Origin: Gammaproteobacteria bacterium
GTDB lineage: Bacteria; Pseudomonadota; Gammaproteobacteria; Pseudomonadales; Azotimanducaceae
Length of the DNA stretch: 64,000 bases
Assembly: GCA_009841615.1 (NCBI GenBank)
Contig: VXLL01000011.1
Span: forward strand, 1-64,000
Direction: 5' to 3'
The notes beneath the pieces were generated by a model. That model ran no database searches and was not told where the DNA came from. It saw only the letters and a list, made by a program, of their open reading frames with translations. The translations under genes and the position numbers were made by a program. This document shows positions 54,449 to 64,000 of this stretch, piece after piece (position 1 is the stretch's first letter; each line of letters begins with the position of its first letter).

Positions 54449-55036
54449 TTAGTAGTACGCGTTAGTTGTGATCGAATGGTCTGTTGCGTCTTTAATACCC
54501 GTCAAATCTGGGACTCTTGCTAACAATGTTGATTCCACACCTTGTTTCAACGTTATGTCGACAGCAGCACAGCCTTGACATCCCCCGCCAAACAGTAAGA
54601 CGGCAACGGTATCGTCAACGACTTCAACAAGCGATACAATTCCACCGTGCGCTGCCAAATTTGGATTGATTTCACTATACAGCACATAATTGATTCGATC
54701 TTCAATCGGTGCGTCAGGTCCGACTTGAGGGACTCTAGAATTGGGGGCGCGAACAGTAATTTGACCACCCATTCGATCTTCTCGAAAATCAACTTCCGCA
54801 TTTTCCAAAAAAGGAATACTTCGTTCGTCGTACCACACGGTAAAGCCGTCATAATGAAACGGTTGGTCGCCCTTATGTTGCTCGCCTTCGCGACAATACG
54901 CAATACAGGTTTCCGCGTTTGGTGTGCCAGGTTCAGCGACAAAAATTCGTACACCGCAGCCAGGCTCTTCCTTCTCAAGAAGTTTGACTAGATAGTCCTG
55001 AGCCGACTGAGAAATACTTACAACTGATTGTTCCAT
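54449..55036 (-). CDS. nfuA: Fe-S cluster carrier protein NfuA
   Basis: 195 residues from ATG 55036 (MEQSVVSISQSAQDYLVKLL), which matches the NfuA N-terminus better than the upstream ATG at 55078. The A-type-like N-terminal domain has FVAEPGTPNAETCIAYC. The C-terminal NifU domain has the CxxC in GGGCQGCAAVDITLKQGVE, and the end is the typical NAYY. NfuA transfers 4Fe-4S clusters to apo-proteins under iron or oxidative stress. Its upstream region holds a perfect inverted repeat overlapping a TATAAT, suggesting repression. Confidence 0.92.
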   Translation of the reverse strand: MEQSVVSISQSAQDYLVKLLEKEEPGCGVRIFVAEPGTPNAETCIAYCREGEQHKGDQPFHYDGFTVWYDERSIPFLENAEVDFREDRMGGQITVRAPNSRVPQVGPDAPIEDRINYVLYSEINPNLAAHGGIVSLVEVVDDTVAVLLFGGGCQGCAAVDITLKQGVESTLLARVPDLTGIKDATDHSITTNAYY

Positions 55037-55142
55037 ATTTGTAATTATGGGATTTATATACTTAGGTTGAACATCCAAAATATATTGATTGACAGGTCGT
55101 CGAAGTCACAAAAGTGAACGCTTCTCGCTGTCCAGATGCCCC

Positions 55143-55166
55143 AATACCAGAGGCCATACTGGTATT
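55143..55166. promoter_or_regulatory. inverted repeat overlapping a -10 box between nfuA and metH
   Basis: AATACCAG and CTGGTATT form a perfect 8-bp dyad with an 8-nt spacer. A TATAAT on the minus strand (55169-55164) overlaps the right arm, about 125 bp before nfuA. The spacing of CC and GG resembles IscR type 2 sites but is one base shorter than the consensus. It is more likely an operator than a terminator because the genes diverge. Confidence 0.5.
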
Positions 55167-55332
55167 ATACACATGTATTCAACCCAAATATGTAATTCCC
55201 GTAATTATCTATGTGAGCGCTAATTTGCACTAACAAGATTTATCGAATTAAATCCTGAAAAATTAAACTAACGTCGAACACGTTACTAATCTTGAATTTC
55301 TATGACTCAAATTTGGCCTGCCTTATAGTCTT

Positions 55333-58300
55333 ATGACAACTATCCTCGAACACTGTCTCAGAGAGCGGATTTTGGTACTGGACGGTGCAACCGGTACCAT
55401 GCAGCAACGATTGAATCTAAGCGAGAATGACTTTCGCGGTTCTCGATTTGCGGATCATCCAGTCGCGTTGAAGGGAAACGGTGATGTGTTATCCCTTACC
55501 TGCCCAGAGGTGGTTTTAGACACCCATTTCGCTTTCTTAGATGCAGGAGCAGACATCATTGAAACCAATACGTTTTCTGGAAATCGAATTTCGCAAGGTG
55601 ATTACAACCTCGAGTCCTACGTCTATGAGTTGAACTATGAGAGTGCTAAGTTAGCCAGAAAAGCAGCTGATGATCGCTCGACTCCAGAAAAACCTCGATT
55701 TGTAGGCGGAGTTTTAGGTCCGACCACGCGATCAGCTAGTCTCTCCCCAGACGTGAACGATCCCGCAGCGCGCAACGTGCGTTTTACCGAATTAGTAGAA
55801 GTCTACGCAGAAGCTACCATAGCTTTGATCAAGGGAGGTGTGGACTTCGTCATGATCGAAACGGTTTTTGACACATTGAACGCCAAAGCAGCGATTTATG
55901 CGGTTCAGGACGTATTTGCAGAGTTTAATTCCACCCTACCGTTAATGATTTCCGGCACCATCACTGATGCGAGTGGTCGCACTCTGTCAGGACAGACAAG
56001 TACAGCGTTCTGGTATTCGATCGAACACGCTCAACCGTTGCTAATGGGATTCAACTGTGCCCTTGGAGCCGAAGCACTCCGACCCTATGTCGAAGAAGTT
56101 TCTCAAGTAGCTTCGACGTTCACCACGGTACACCCCAACGCGGGGTTGCCGAATGAATTTGGTGAATACGACGATACACCAGAAGAAATGGCTGAAATTC
56201 TCGGAGAAATGGTCGAGGCAGGGTTTTTGAACGTCGTGGGAGGCTGTTGCGGCACTACACCAGAACACACGAAAGCTATGTACGATCGGGTTCAACGATG
56301 TGCTCCTCGTAATTTTGATAGTGCAAAAAAGACTCTGCGCTTATCGGGGCTAGATCCAGTAGTGATTGATGAGGATTCTCTCTTTGTCAACGTCGGCGAA
56401 CGTACCAATGTAGCCGGCTCACGTAAATTCAAAGATCTCATTATGCGAGGCGCATTCGCAGATGCTTTAGAAATCGCCAGTGAACAGGTAGAAAACGGAG
56501 CACAGCTTATCGACGTAAATATGGATGAAGGGCTACTCGATGGCGAGAGAGCAATGCAGACCTTTCTTGATATGGTTGCCGGCGAACCCAACATTTCGCG
56601 AGTGCCATTGATGATTGATTCAAGCGATTGGGAAATCATTCTTACTGGACTGCAAAGCACTCAAGGCAAAGCCATTGTGAATTCCATTTCACTGAAGGAC
56701 GGTGAGCAGGAATTTCTCAACCGCGCCCGTACGTGCAAGCGATTTGGTACGGCAGTAATAGTCATGGCTTTCGACGAAAAGGGTCAAGCCGATAGTTACG
56801 AACGGAAAGTTGAAATCATTCAGAGAGCTTACGACTTACTCGTACGCGAAGCAGAGTTTGATCCATGCAACATTATTTTTGATCCCAATGTGTTTGCCAT
56901 CGCGACGGGTTTAGATGAACACCGCACGTACGGGATTGACTTCATCAGAGCCTGTCACTGGGTAGCTGACAACCTACCACATTGCCATACCTCTGGCGGT
57001 ATCAGCAACGTCTCGTTTTCTTTTCGTGGTAACGAAAGAGTTAGGGAAGCGATACACACTGTATTTCTCTTCCACGCGATAAAAGCGGGTCTTACCATGG
57101 GCATCGTCAATCCTGGTCAGCTCGGCAACTATGACGACATTCCAACTGAACTGAGAAATGTAGTTGAAGCTGCGGTACTCAACACAGACCAGCAAGCAGG
57201 CGAACGGCTGTTGGAAGTCGCTCAAAAATACTCCGGTAAAGCTACTCAACGTGAGACGGACACGTTAGCTTGGCGCGAGAATTCGGTCAATGCCCGCCTG
57301 GAATACTCGTTAGTGCAAGGAATCTCCAAATTCATCATCGAGGACACTGAAGAAGCTCGTCAATCAGTCTCCCGCGCAATTGAAGTGATCGAAGGTCCAC
57401 TAATGGCAGGGATGGATGTCGTCGGAGATTTGTTTGCGGCTGGAAAAATGTTTCTACCTCAGGTTGTCAAGAGCGCGCGGGTTATGAAACAAGCAGTGGG
57501 ACACTTGGTTCCTTTCATCGAAGAAGAAAAATCGTCATCGGGCGAAGTACAAACAAAAGGCACGATAGTAACAGCGACGGTCAAAGGAGATGTACACGAT
57601 ATCGGCAAAAACATTGTGGGAGTCGTATTACAGTGCAACAACTATAGAGTTATTGATCTTGGCGTCATGGTACCCGCCGAAAAAATTCTTGAAACAGCTC
57701 GTACAGAAAACGCCGACATCATAGGACTGTCCGGGCTCATCACACCATCGCTCAACGAGATGGTGCATGTAGCAAGTGAGATGGAACGCCTCGGATTCAC
57801 AGTCCCTTTACTAATTGGTGGTGCCACGACTTCGAAGACACACACAGCTGTGAAAATCGATCCTGCGTACTCGGGTCCTGTGATTTACGTTCCCGATGCG
57901 TCCAAGAGCGTCGGAGTTATGGCTTCGTTACTGTCTGCTCAAGACTACGCGACGTATGTTGATAGTATCAGCTCTGAATATCAAACTATCCGAGATCGTC
58001 GTAGCCAAGCAAAAAAACGGGACTATCGCACGATTGCAGAAGCTAGGGCTAATGGATTCCAATGGGATTGGAGCAACTACGCACCTCCGAAACCCCAATT
58101 TCTTGGTGTGCAACAAGTGGACCTTCCCACGATCGAAACGTTATTACCTACGATTGATTGGGAACCGTTCTTCATGACGTGGTCCCTGGCAGGCAAATTT
58201 CCTCAAATACTCGAGGATGAAGTGGTCGGTAAAACGGCCCGAGAACTGTTTAACGATGCACAAGCATTCCTACTGAAGATTGTCGACCAAGATTTGATTG

Positions 58301-58980
58301 TTATCAAAGGAGTGATTGGATTTTGGCCGGCTAATCGAATCGGCGATGACATTGTGCTGTGGGGAGACGAAACAAGAACTGAAGAACTACAAACAATCTT
58401 CCACTTAAGACAACAGCACCTACAAGAAGGTTGCAACTATTGTCTTAGCGACTTCATAGCTGATGCGCCAACCAAAGACTATCTAGGTGGGTTTCTCGTT
58501 ACCGCTGATCAACAGCAAGATGCGCTTCCTTTCGACGATGACTACGACCAAATCATGTTTAAGGCTTTAATGGACCGGTTGGTGGAATCTTTTGCCGAGT
58601 ACCTACATCGCCAAATCCGTGTGCAGGACTGGGGCTACGATCCCGATGAGTCATTAACGAATGAAGAATTAATCAAAGAGAAGTATCGAGGTATCCGACC
58701 GGCACCCGGTTATCCTGCGTGTCCAAATCATCAAGAGAAAGAGCCGTTGTTTGAATTGCTTCGCGCAACGCAATATACCAATGCGTACTTGACGGAGAAC
58801 TATGCGATGCATCCAGCCGCTACTATCGCTGGCTGGTATTTTTCGCATCCCGCATCAAAGTACTTCAATGTGAAGGAAATCCAGTCCGATCAACTTAAGG
58901 ATTACAGCAACCGGCGAGGCGTACAAGTTGATGAGGTGACAAAATGGTTAAGTTTCGCAACTTCAAATTTGGTTGGTTAA
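55333..58980 (+). CDS. metH: methionine synthase, cobalamin-dependent
   Basis: 1215 residues (E. coli MetH 1227). All four modules are present in order. The homocysteine-binding barrel has zinc Cys in [13 protein letters not shown], and the methyltetrahydrofolate barrel has [16 protein letters not shown]. The cobalamin module has the His-on motif [14 protein letters not shown]. The SAM-dependent reactivation domain includes [15 protein letters not shown]. It transfers a methyl group from 5-methyl-THF to homocysteine. No cobalamin riboswitch is recognisable in the 254 bp upstream. Confidence 0.97.
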   Translation: MTTILEHCLRERILVLDGATGTMQQRLNLSENDFRGSRFADHPVALKGNGDVLSLTCPEVVLDTHFAFLDAGADIIETNTFSGNRISQGDYNLESYVYELNYESAKLARKAADDRSTPEKPRFVGGVLGPTTRSASLSPDVNDPAARNVRFTELVEVYAEATIALIKGGVDFVMIETVFDTLNAKAAIYAVQDVFAEFNSTLPLMISGTITDASGRTLSGQTSTAFWYSIEHAQPLLMGFNCALGAEALRPYVEEVSQVASTFTTVHPNAGLPNEFGEYDDTPEEMAEILGEMVEAGFLNVVGGCCGTTPEHTKAMYDRVQRCAPRNFDSAKKTLRLSGLDPVVIDEDSLFVNVGERTNVAGSRKFKDLIMRGAFADALEIASEQVENGAQLIDVNMDEGLLDGERAMQTFLDMVAGEPNISRVPLMIDSSDWEIILTGLQSTQGKAIVNSISLKDGEQEFLNRARTCKRFGTAVIVMAFDEKGQADSYERKVEIIQRAYDLLVREAEFDPCNIIFDPNVFAIATGLDEHRTYGIDFIRACHWVADNLPHCHTSGGISNVSFSFRGNERVREAIHTVFLFHAIKAGLTMGIVNPGQLGNYDDIPTELRNVVEAAVLNTDQQAGERLLEVAQKYSGKATQRETDTLAWRENSVNARLEYSLVQGISKFIIEDTEEARQSVSRAIEVIEGPLMAGMDVVGDLFAAGKMFLPQVVKSARVMKQAVGHLVPFIEEEKSSSGEVQTKGTIVTATVKGDVHDIGKNIVGVVLQCNNYRVIDLGVMVPAEKILETARTENADIIGLSGLITPSLNEMVHVASEMERLGFTVPLLIGGATTSKTHTAVKIDPAYSGPVIYVPDASKSVGVMASLLSAQDYATYVDSISSEYQTIRDRRSQAKKRDYRTIAEARANGFQWDWSNYAPPKPQFLGVQQVDLPTIETLLPTIDWEPFFMTWSLAGKFPQILEDEVVGKTARELFNDAQAFLLKIVDQDLIVIKGVIGFWPANRIGDDIVLWGDETRTEELQTIFHLRQQHLQEGCNYCLSDFIADAPTKDYLGGFLVTADQQQDALPFDDDYDQIMFKALMDRLVESFAEYLHRQIRVQDWGYDPDESLTNEELIKEKYRGIRPAPGYPACPNHQEKEPLFELLRATQYTNAYLTENYAMHPAATIAGWYFSHPASKYFNVKEIQSDQLKDYSNRRGVQVDEVTKWLSFATSNLVG

Positions 58981-59119
58981 AGTTTCCCACAATTTTCGAA
59001 AATAGAAGACTAGAAATAGGTTACTAACTGACAACGCTAAGGAGAGGTTCCAGAGCGATTTAAACGGTAGAACCAAGAGTTCTTAAGTTTGTAGCAGTCT
59101 AACCAAAAATTTCTGAAAG

Positions 59120-59572
59120 TTAGTCGAGGGGAGTAGCGATCACTAAAACTGCTACCTCTGCGTGATTTGCAATGTCTTCGGCTGCAGGGCGACGTTGATG
59201 GTCAAGTCTAACGTCCTTGTAGACGGCATCTCCAGGAAACTCATTCAAATGTTTCGTAAGTTCCGAAACCAATAGCTCTGTATCGTCCACGACAACTTGA
59301 GTGCTCACCTTCACCACCGAGCCGCGTACGACGAGTGAAACGTCCGAATTGTCTCGAAGATTCGGCCACCAAGTTGCCGTTTTGTCCGTAAAGCACTTAA
59401 TGACTCCGTCACGCTCAGCGTATCGAACTGGGATTTCGTAGTGCTTGCCTGTCTTACGACCAACGTAACGGATTAACATGATGTTGTGACTGACGAACAC
59501 ATGAAAAGGCGAACGCAAAGAAAATCGCATCATGGGATTGATGACGCAAAACATGAACTCAGGTACTTTCAT
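59120..59572 (-). CDS. DUF385/nitroreductase-like flavin-binding protein
   Basis: 150 residues. The pattern IRYVGRKTGKHYEIPVRYAE, then TDKTATWWPNLRDNSDVSLV and VRGSVVKVSTQVV, is that of the split-barrel deazaflavin-dependent nitroreductase (DUF385) family. Characterised members bind F420 or FMN, but proteobacterial homologues are of unknown activity and no F420 genes are seen here. Isolated gene, tail-to-tail with metH. Confidence 0.65.
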   Translation of the reverse strand: MKVPEFMFCVINPMMRFSLRSPFHVFVSHNIMLIRYVGRKTGKHYEIPVRYAERDGVIKCFTDKTATWWPNLRDNSDVSLVVRGSVVKVSTQVVVDDTELLVSELTKHLNEFPGDAVYKDVRLDHQRRPAAEDIANHAEVAVLVIATPLD

Positions 59573-59859
59573 TGCTCTTTCTCGCAGAGTTGTATAGAGG
59601 ATTAAACGTTAATGAGTAGTCAACTTTGAATATCGATTATTTCTAGTATATTCGCTATGATTAATCCACCAAACTCACGCGCGATAGTTTCTTCTACTTC
59701 AACCTACAGAGATTCAAATCAGTCATAGATGAAAGAGAGAGTGTGAGTAGGCAATCATACCAATGAACCGAATGCAGATATTACTCCATCGCGGAGTGTA
59801 CGCTCACTCGGAACTAGGAAATTAGACCCTCTGATAAGCAAGCTACGAAACTAGATATT

Positions 59860-60552
59860 GTGATGACGAGCAATATTGGCATCCTTAACGAGAGCGCTCT
59901 ACATAAGAGCTTAAAAGAACTCCAAGTAGATACTGGAGACGAGATTGAGTGCGACGTTGAGGGTTACATCGTAGATGTCAAGAAAGCAGACAGAATAGTC
60001 GAGATTCAAACTAGCAATTTGCATCGAGTCGCAAGAAAAATCCAGGATCTAGTGCGGAATCACTTCCTGCATTTAGTCTATCCCATTGCTGAACAAACCA
60101 CGATAACGAAAAGTCTAGCTGATGGTAGTGTCACGAGAAGGAAGTCTCCGAAACGAGGAACAATCTATGACATATTTGGCGCACTAGTATCAGCACCAAC
60201 GATTATCTCACACCCAAAATTCAGTTTAGAAGTGCCTATGATTCACGAGGAACAGATCCGTGTTTTCGACAATAGCAAAGCATGGCGGAGACGTCACTGG
60301 GTGATCGTCGAACGTCGCCTTATTGAACCGATTAATACTCACATATTCAATGATGAAAAAGATCTATGGTCATTGTTTTCAGATCTCCTCCCAGAAACTT
60401 TTACTTCTAAGGAGGTTGCTCACTGCGTTGGAATTGGACGTAGATTAGCACAACAATCACTCTATTGTCTACGTCGGTGCGGTGTAGTCGAAATGGTTGG
60501 AAAGAAAGGAAATGAGCTTATCTACCAAACAACATGTCAAGCCAAGAGATAG
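59860..60552 (+). CDS. DUF8091-like protein with putative PD-(D/E)XK core and C-terminal winged helix
   Basis: 230 residues; GTG 59860 or ATG 59863 may start it. N-terminal LNESALHKSLKELQVDTGDE is followed by EGYIVDVKKADRIVEIQTSN, a D-x(n)-ExQ pattern reminiscent of the PD-(D/E)XK nuclease core. The middle has RRKSPKRGTIYDIFGALVSA and AWRRRHWVIVERRLIE. The end FTSKEVAHCVGIGRRLAQQS is a helix-turn-helix-like fold. I recall such proteins as a widespread uncharacterised family. Nuclease or DNA-binding function is inference from the motif order. Stand-alone gene upstream of the antiporter, same strand. Confidence 0.6.
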   Translation: MMTSNIGILNESALHKSLKELQVDTGDEIECDVEGYIVDVKKADRIVEIQTSNLHRVARKIQDLVRNHFLHLVYPIAEQTTITKSLADGSVTRRKSPKRGTIYDIFGALVSAPTIISHPKFSLEVPMIHEEQIRVFDNSKAWRRRHWVIVERRLIEPINTHIFNDEKDLWSLFSDLLPETFTSKEVAHCVGIGRRLAQQSLYCLRRCGVVEMVGKKGNELIYQTTCQAKR

Positions 60553-60631
60553 AGTTCAGTAAGAAGAAAAATTTTAAGGTTAAATATAGATTTACAAGAG
60601 TGTTAATACTTGTAATTAAAGTAATTTGCTA

Positions 60632-61786
60632 ATGGATCAACTACTCCATACTATGACGTTGATGTTCGCGCTGACCGCCGTGGCTGCAACAGTTGGTATG
60701 TTCGCGCGTCAACCTCTCATCATTGTGTACATCGTACTGGGGTGTGTGCTTGGACCATACGCACTAGGTTGGATAGGTGAATCACACGCAATCGAACAAT
60801 TGGGTCATATAGGGATCATTTTCCTGCTCTTTATTGTTGGACTCGACCTTCCTACTAATCGCATAAAGAACGTGTTTCGCCAATCGATCCTTACTGTACT
60901 TGTAAGTTCGGTTGTGTTCTTTGGTACTGGATTTGGGCTCGGTTTCTTGCTGGGATTCGACTCTCGTGAAGCGATGATCACCGCATTAGCATTTTTATTC
61001 TCCAGTACGATCGTCGGTGTCAAATTAATTCCGCGAACAGCACTGCACCATCGACGAGTCGGTGAGTTAGTCATTGGACTACTCATCCTGCAAGACATTT
61101 TGGCTGTGCTAGCCCTTATTTACGTAGCTAGTTCAGAGGAACCGATCTCACTCTTAGCTTGGTTGAAAGTCTTTGGTGTACCGCCATTAATCGTTATCGG
61201 TGCAGTAATCGGGGCGAAGTTTGTTTTCTGGCCCTTAATGAAAAAGTTTGATGTCGTCACAGAGTACACGTTTCTAATGTTCTTGGGATGGTGCATGGGT
61301 GTAGCCTTTTGTGCCGAAGCTCTTGGCGTAACCTTTGAAATTGGTGCGTTTATCGCGGGAGTTTCCCTCGCCAACTCTACTACCGCGCAAGCAGTAGCGT
61401 CAACGCTCGAGCCACTACAAGACTTTTTTCTAGTATTGTTTTTCTTCTATGTTGGAACAACTGTTGATCCAGTGCTTCTATGGAGTGTCGCATGGCAAGC
61501 TGGATTACTAGCCTTAGTATGTGTCTTAATAAAACCGCTGGTCTTTCGATATCTCATAGGTTGGTGTGGAGAAGACCGACAAACCAGCTGGGAGGTCGGA
61601 TATCGACTAGGTCAGAATAGCGAGTTTTCGCTATTAATACTCTATGTTGCAGCTGCTCAAATGAGTGAACAGGCTTCACTGGCGGTCTTAGGCGCAACGG
61701 TGTTAACCATTTTGATTTCTTCGTATATCGTAGTGTTTAACTTCAAAAATCCTATTGCATTAACAGATCGCCTAAGAGTCAGCTGA
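60632..61786 (+). CDS. CPA2-family cation:proton antiporter (Kef/YbaL type, no TrkA-N domain)
   Basis: 384 residues from ATG 60632 (MDQLLHTMTLMFALTAVA; an upstream in-frame TTG at 60626 is less likely). It has 10-13 hydrophobic helices and family motifs GHIGIIFLLFIVGLDLPTN, LAFLFSSTIVGVKLI, FEIGAFIAGVSLA and VGYRLGQNSEFSLLIL. It lacks the cytoplasmic RCK/TrkA-N domain of KefB/KefC, so it is a membrane-only member. It likely exchanges K+ or Na+ for H+. Convergent with acuI, only 7 bp apart. Confidence 0.88.
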   Translation: MDQLLHTMTLMFALTAVAATVGMFARQPLIIVYIVLGCVLGPYALGWIGESHAIEQLGHIGIIFLLFIVGLDLPTNRIKNVFRQSILTVLVSSVVFFGTGFGLGFLLGFDSREAMITALAFLFSSTIVGVKLIPRTALHHRRVGELVIGLLILQDILAVLALIYVASSEEPISLLAWLKVFGVPPLIVIGAVIGAKFVFWPLMKKFDVVTEYTFLMFLGWCMGVAFCAEALGVTFEIGAFIAGVSLANSTTAQAVASTLEPLQDFFLVLFFFYVGTTVDPVLLWSVAWQAGLLALVCVLIKPLVFRYLIGWCGEDRQTSWEVGYRLGQNSEFSLLILYVAAAQMSEQASLAVLGATVLTILISSYIVVFNFKNPIALTDRLRVS

Positions 61787-61793
61787 AGCTGGT

Positions 61794-62810
61794 TCATAAG
61801 GCGAGTTCAACTACACCGCGCCCAACCATCTCCCCTTTCAATAGTTTGTCTACGCCCGACATTACAGTTTCGAGGTTATATGAGCTTAGTAGTTGATCTA
61901 ATTGGGGAAATTTCCATTCGCTAGCTAGTCTTTCCCACATTCGCTCTCTCTCAGCTGTCGGAGTCTCGGCGGAGTCGACACCTAGCAAATTTACGTTGCG
62001 AAGTATGAATGGGAACACAGAACCTGGAAACTTAGGGGAGCCTACTAAGCCACACGCTGCAGCACTACAACCATAACGTAGTCCTTTGATCGCGTGCATG
62101 AGCATCTCGCCACCCACCGTATCAATTATCCCTCCCCAAGTTTCACGTAGTAATGCACGTTGTGAACCATCCATGAATTCTTCTCGGTTATAAATCGATT
62201 GTGCCCCTAATGATCGTAGAAATTCGTACTGCGTTATCTTGCCAGTAACCGCATGAACGTCATACCCCAGGTGAGATAACAGACCAACAGCGCAACTTCC
62301 TACTCCTCCCGTAGAGCCGGTGACCACTACTGGACCACCTTCGGGTGACATGCCCAACGCAGTTAGTTTTTCGACACATAGGGCTGCGGTCAAACCAGCC
62401 GTACCGATGATCATACTCTCGTTCAAAGACAGTCCCTTAGGTTTTCGAACAGCCCAATGAGCTGGTACTCGAATTCGTTGACCGAAACCACCGTCTCTAT
62501 CCATACCGAGCCTGAAGCCAGTAACGATGACGATGTCTCCTCTTTTGTATTCGTCAGTATTTGATTCGAGTACTGATCCTACCGCATCGATCCCAGGTGT
62601 ATGAGGATAGTCGCGAGTTACACCCGGAGCACCCGTTGCGGACAACGCATCTTTGTAATTAAGGGATGAGTAATGTACTTCGATCAGAAGGTCGTCCGGA
62701 GGGAGCTCTTCCACTGATCTTGTAACTATCTCGTGTCGGCAGTTACCGTCCGATTCTCGGAAAACTCGTAGCGCTCGAAACTCGCTCAAGGTAGTTTTCG
62801 CCGTAGCCAT
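61794..62810 (-). CDS. acuI: acrylyl-CoA reductase / YhdH-type zinc-free MDR oxidoreductase
   Basis: 338 residues from ATG 62810 (MATAKTTLSEFRALRVF). The upstream in-frame codon at 62882 would force a 97-bp overlap with sohB and an unusual leader, so I preferred the shorter form. Medium-chain reductase motifs include SSLNYKDALSATGAPGVTRD, TPGIDAVGSVLE, and the nucleotide loop VVVTGSTGGVGSCAVGLLS. These are typical of YhdH/AcuI. It reduces acrylyl-CoA to propionyl-CoA with NADPH, as in DMSP or 3-hydroxypropionate metabolism. No DMSP lyase gene is visible. It overlaps sohB by 25 bp. Confidence 0.85.
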   Translation of the reverse strand: MATAKTTLSEFRALRVFRESDGNCRHEIVTRSVEELPPDDLLIEVHYSSLNYKDALSATGAPGVTRDYPHTPGIDAVGSVLESNTDEYKRGDIVIVTGFRLGMDRDGGFGQRIRVPAHWAVRKPKGLSLNESMIIGTAGLTAALCVEKLTALGMSPEGGPVVVTGSTGGVGSCAVGLLSHLGYDVHAVTGKITQYEFLRSLGAQSIYNREEFMDGSQRALLRETWGGIIDTVGGEMLMHAIKGLRYGCSAAACGLVGSPKFPGSVFPFILRNVNLLGVDSAETPTAERERMWERLASEWKFPQLDQLLSSYNLETVMSGVDKLLKGEMVGRGVVELAL

Positions 62811-63922
62811 CTCGCAATAGAGAGCATCGACGTTGCTGTTTGAGTCAGTATGTCGGACAATTGCTTCTTCGGCGGATGCCAAGTCAATTCAAACACTCTC
62901 GAGTCGTCGCATGCGTTCATGATGTATTCGTCGCTTGTCATGATGTCGTCAATCAAATTACGAGCCAAAGCGCGTTCGCCATACCAAGATTCACCAGTCG
63001 CAACGACAGACAAGTCAACGTCCGGTCGATGGTTTGACACAAATTCCTTGAAGAGCTCGTGTACGTCCTCTATTTCTTCCAAGAACTTCTTTCGTGCCGC
63101 ATCAGTGTTTTCGCCGAATACCGATAGTGTCCGTTTGAATTCTCCGGCAGTAATGATTTCATAGTCGATGTCGTATTTTTTTAATAATCGATTGACGTTC
63201 GGTATCTCAGCTGCAACGCCAATCGAGCCTACAAGCGCGAAGGGAGCTGCCAAAATTTGATCTGCGACGACGGCGATCATATAGCCTCCACTCGCGGCTA
63301 CTTCGTCTACCGCCACAGTAAGTTTGACTCCTGCTTTACGAACGCGCATTAGTTGGGATGCGGCGTAGCCATATGAGTGCACGACACCACCTGGACTCTC
63401 TACCTTGACCACGACTTCATCGTTTTTCGTGGCCTGAGTCAACACAGCAGAAATCTCATGTTTGAGCCGCTCTACTTTACTGGCTTCCAAATCCCCTTCA
63501 AATCCAAGCACATAAACACTCTTTTGCTTTTCTTCTGAATCCTCTGTCTCCTCTTTGTCGCCCTTGCCGTTTTCTCCCGTGTCGTCCTCCTCATCCTTGG
63601 CACTTGACTCTTGTTCCGTGGCCGATGCACTCTTCTCCGAGGAAGACTTAGCCTCAGTTTTCTCTTTTTGTTTCTTTTCCTTCTGCTCTGCTTTTCGGTG
63701 TTTCTTCACTTGACCCGGGCTAAGTGAAGCTTGCTCAATCGTCGAACGCATTGCATCGTAAAAGTCGTTTAAATAACGAACTGTTAGGTGTCCCACTTGA
63801 GTACGATCTGTAGTACGACGCATTGCGACTGAACTGATGACCGCGATTACCACTACGATGGCAATGACTACGGTAATGGTTTGCAACAAAAAAGTGAGGT
63901 AATCCCACAGTATTTCCATCAT
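62786..63922 (-). CDS. sohB: inner-membrane serine protease SohB
   Basis: 378 residues (E. coli SohB 349). An N-terminal membrane helix (LLQTITVVIAIVVVIAVIS) is followed by the SohB N-terminal segment RTTDRTQVGHLTVRYLNDFY. The S49 domain has the nucleophile Ser in DEVAASGGYMIAVVADQILA and the catalytic Lys in TAGEFKRTLSVFGENTDAAR. Between them and the N-terminus lies a Lys/Glu/Ser low-complexity linker of about 60 residues (roughly 72-135), longer than usual. The active site faces the periplasm. The gene ends inside the acuI start. The 78 bp right of the start hold the promoter. Confidence 0.92.
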   Translation of the reverse strand: MMEILWDYLTFLLQTITVVIAIVVVIAVISSVAMRRTTDRTQVGHLTVRYLNDFYDAMRSTIEQASLSPGQVKKHRKAEQKEKKQKEKTEAKSSSEKSASATEQESSAKDEEDDTGENGKGDKEETEDSEEKQKSVYVLGFEGDLEASKVERLKHEISAVLTQATKNDEVVVKVESPGGVVHSYGYAASQLMRVRKAGVKLTVAVDEVAASGGYMIAVVADQILAAPFALVGSIGVAAEIPNVNRLLKKYDIDYEIITAGEFKRTLSVFGENTDAARKKFLEEIEDVHELFKEFVSNHRPDVDLSVVATGESWYGERALARNLIDDIMTSDEYIMNACDDSRVFELTWHPPKKQLSDILTQTATSMLSIARWLRRKLP

Positions 63923-64000
63923 TGAATTAGCCCTAATTTAGCGTTGATAGTGGTGGAGGTTCCACCGAATTGAGTTCGTGTTCTACCTGGTACTAGACAT

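Noticed and set aside
55079-55332. Cobalamin or SAM riboswitch upstream of metH
   Set aside because: No B12-box-like or SAM-aptamer sequence was recognised in the 254 bp; only the dyad at 55143-55166 stands out.
1-64000. CRISPR arrays, prophage, complete insertion sequences or rRNA operons
   Set aside because: No regularly spaced repeats, transposase genes, integrases or rRNA sequence were found on reading the window.

Overview
The window is bacterial chromosome of roughly mid-40s percent G+C by eye. The gene content fits an unassigned gammaproteobacterium: HrpA, recR next to dnaX, the pspF/pspABC phage-shock locus with a sigma-54 promoter, 4.5S SRP RNA beside tRNA-Ser, NfuA, SohB, MetH and a YcgN-family protein. 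No phage, complete insertion sequence or CRISPR array is visible. The chemistry (acetoacetyl-CoA ligase, class I fumarase, branched-chain-type ABC uptake with an acyl-CoA ligase) suggests an aerobic heterotroph. The exact taxon cannot be read from the sequence.

Layout. 1-280 holds the start of an exported Cys/Asp-rich HvfA-like RiPP metallophore precursor that runs off the left edge. 481-8681 is a minus-strand informational block: hrpA, a small membrane protein, a ycgN-family gene, rnd, recR and dnaX. It is interrupted by a perfect 339-bp tandem duplication that creates a chimeric rnd/ycgN open reading frame. dnaX carries an in-frame A-AAA-AAG slippery site and the usual ybaB gene is missing. 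8724-12362 holds a glycerophosphodiesterase and the Psp locus; 12472-12698 holds SRP RNA and tRNA-Ser(GGA). 12815-18265 is a MacB-like export cassette with three consecutive adaptors, and 18850-25918 holds four exported TldD/TldE-family genes arranged as two pairs. 26144-35442 contains acetoacetyl-CoA ligase, threonine ammonia-lyase, a second MacB-type exporter (adaptor, ATPase, two permeases) and class I fumarase. 35670-36164 is a decayed lipoprotein gene. 36372-39477 holds alkyladenine glycosylase, an AruH-like aminotransferase and a divergent pyroglutamyl-peptidase-like protein with Ser in place of the catalytic Cys. 39494-46037 is livK, acyl-CoA ligase and livFGMH. The rest holds a class C-type serine hydrolase, an anchored helical-repeat protein, a DUF4143 ATPase, an outer-membrane porin, nfuA, metH, a DUF385-like reductase, a DUF8091-like protein, a CPA2 antiporter, acuI and sohB.

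How the parts may work together. The strongest candidate for an undescribed system is 12815-25918. There, two periplasmic TldD/TldE-like peptidase pairs lie beside a MacB-like ATPase, three HlyD-type adaptors and an FtsX-type permease, all on one strand. TldD/E enzymes are known as cytoplasmic peptidases (microcin B17 and CcdA processing); here all four have N-terminal signal peptides. A role in periplasmic peptide trimming coupled to MacB-driven export is inference. The HvfA-like precursor at the left edge is the second point of interest, but its modification genes would lie outside the window.
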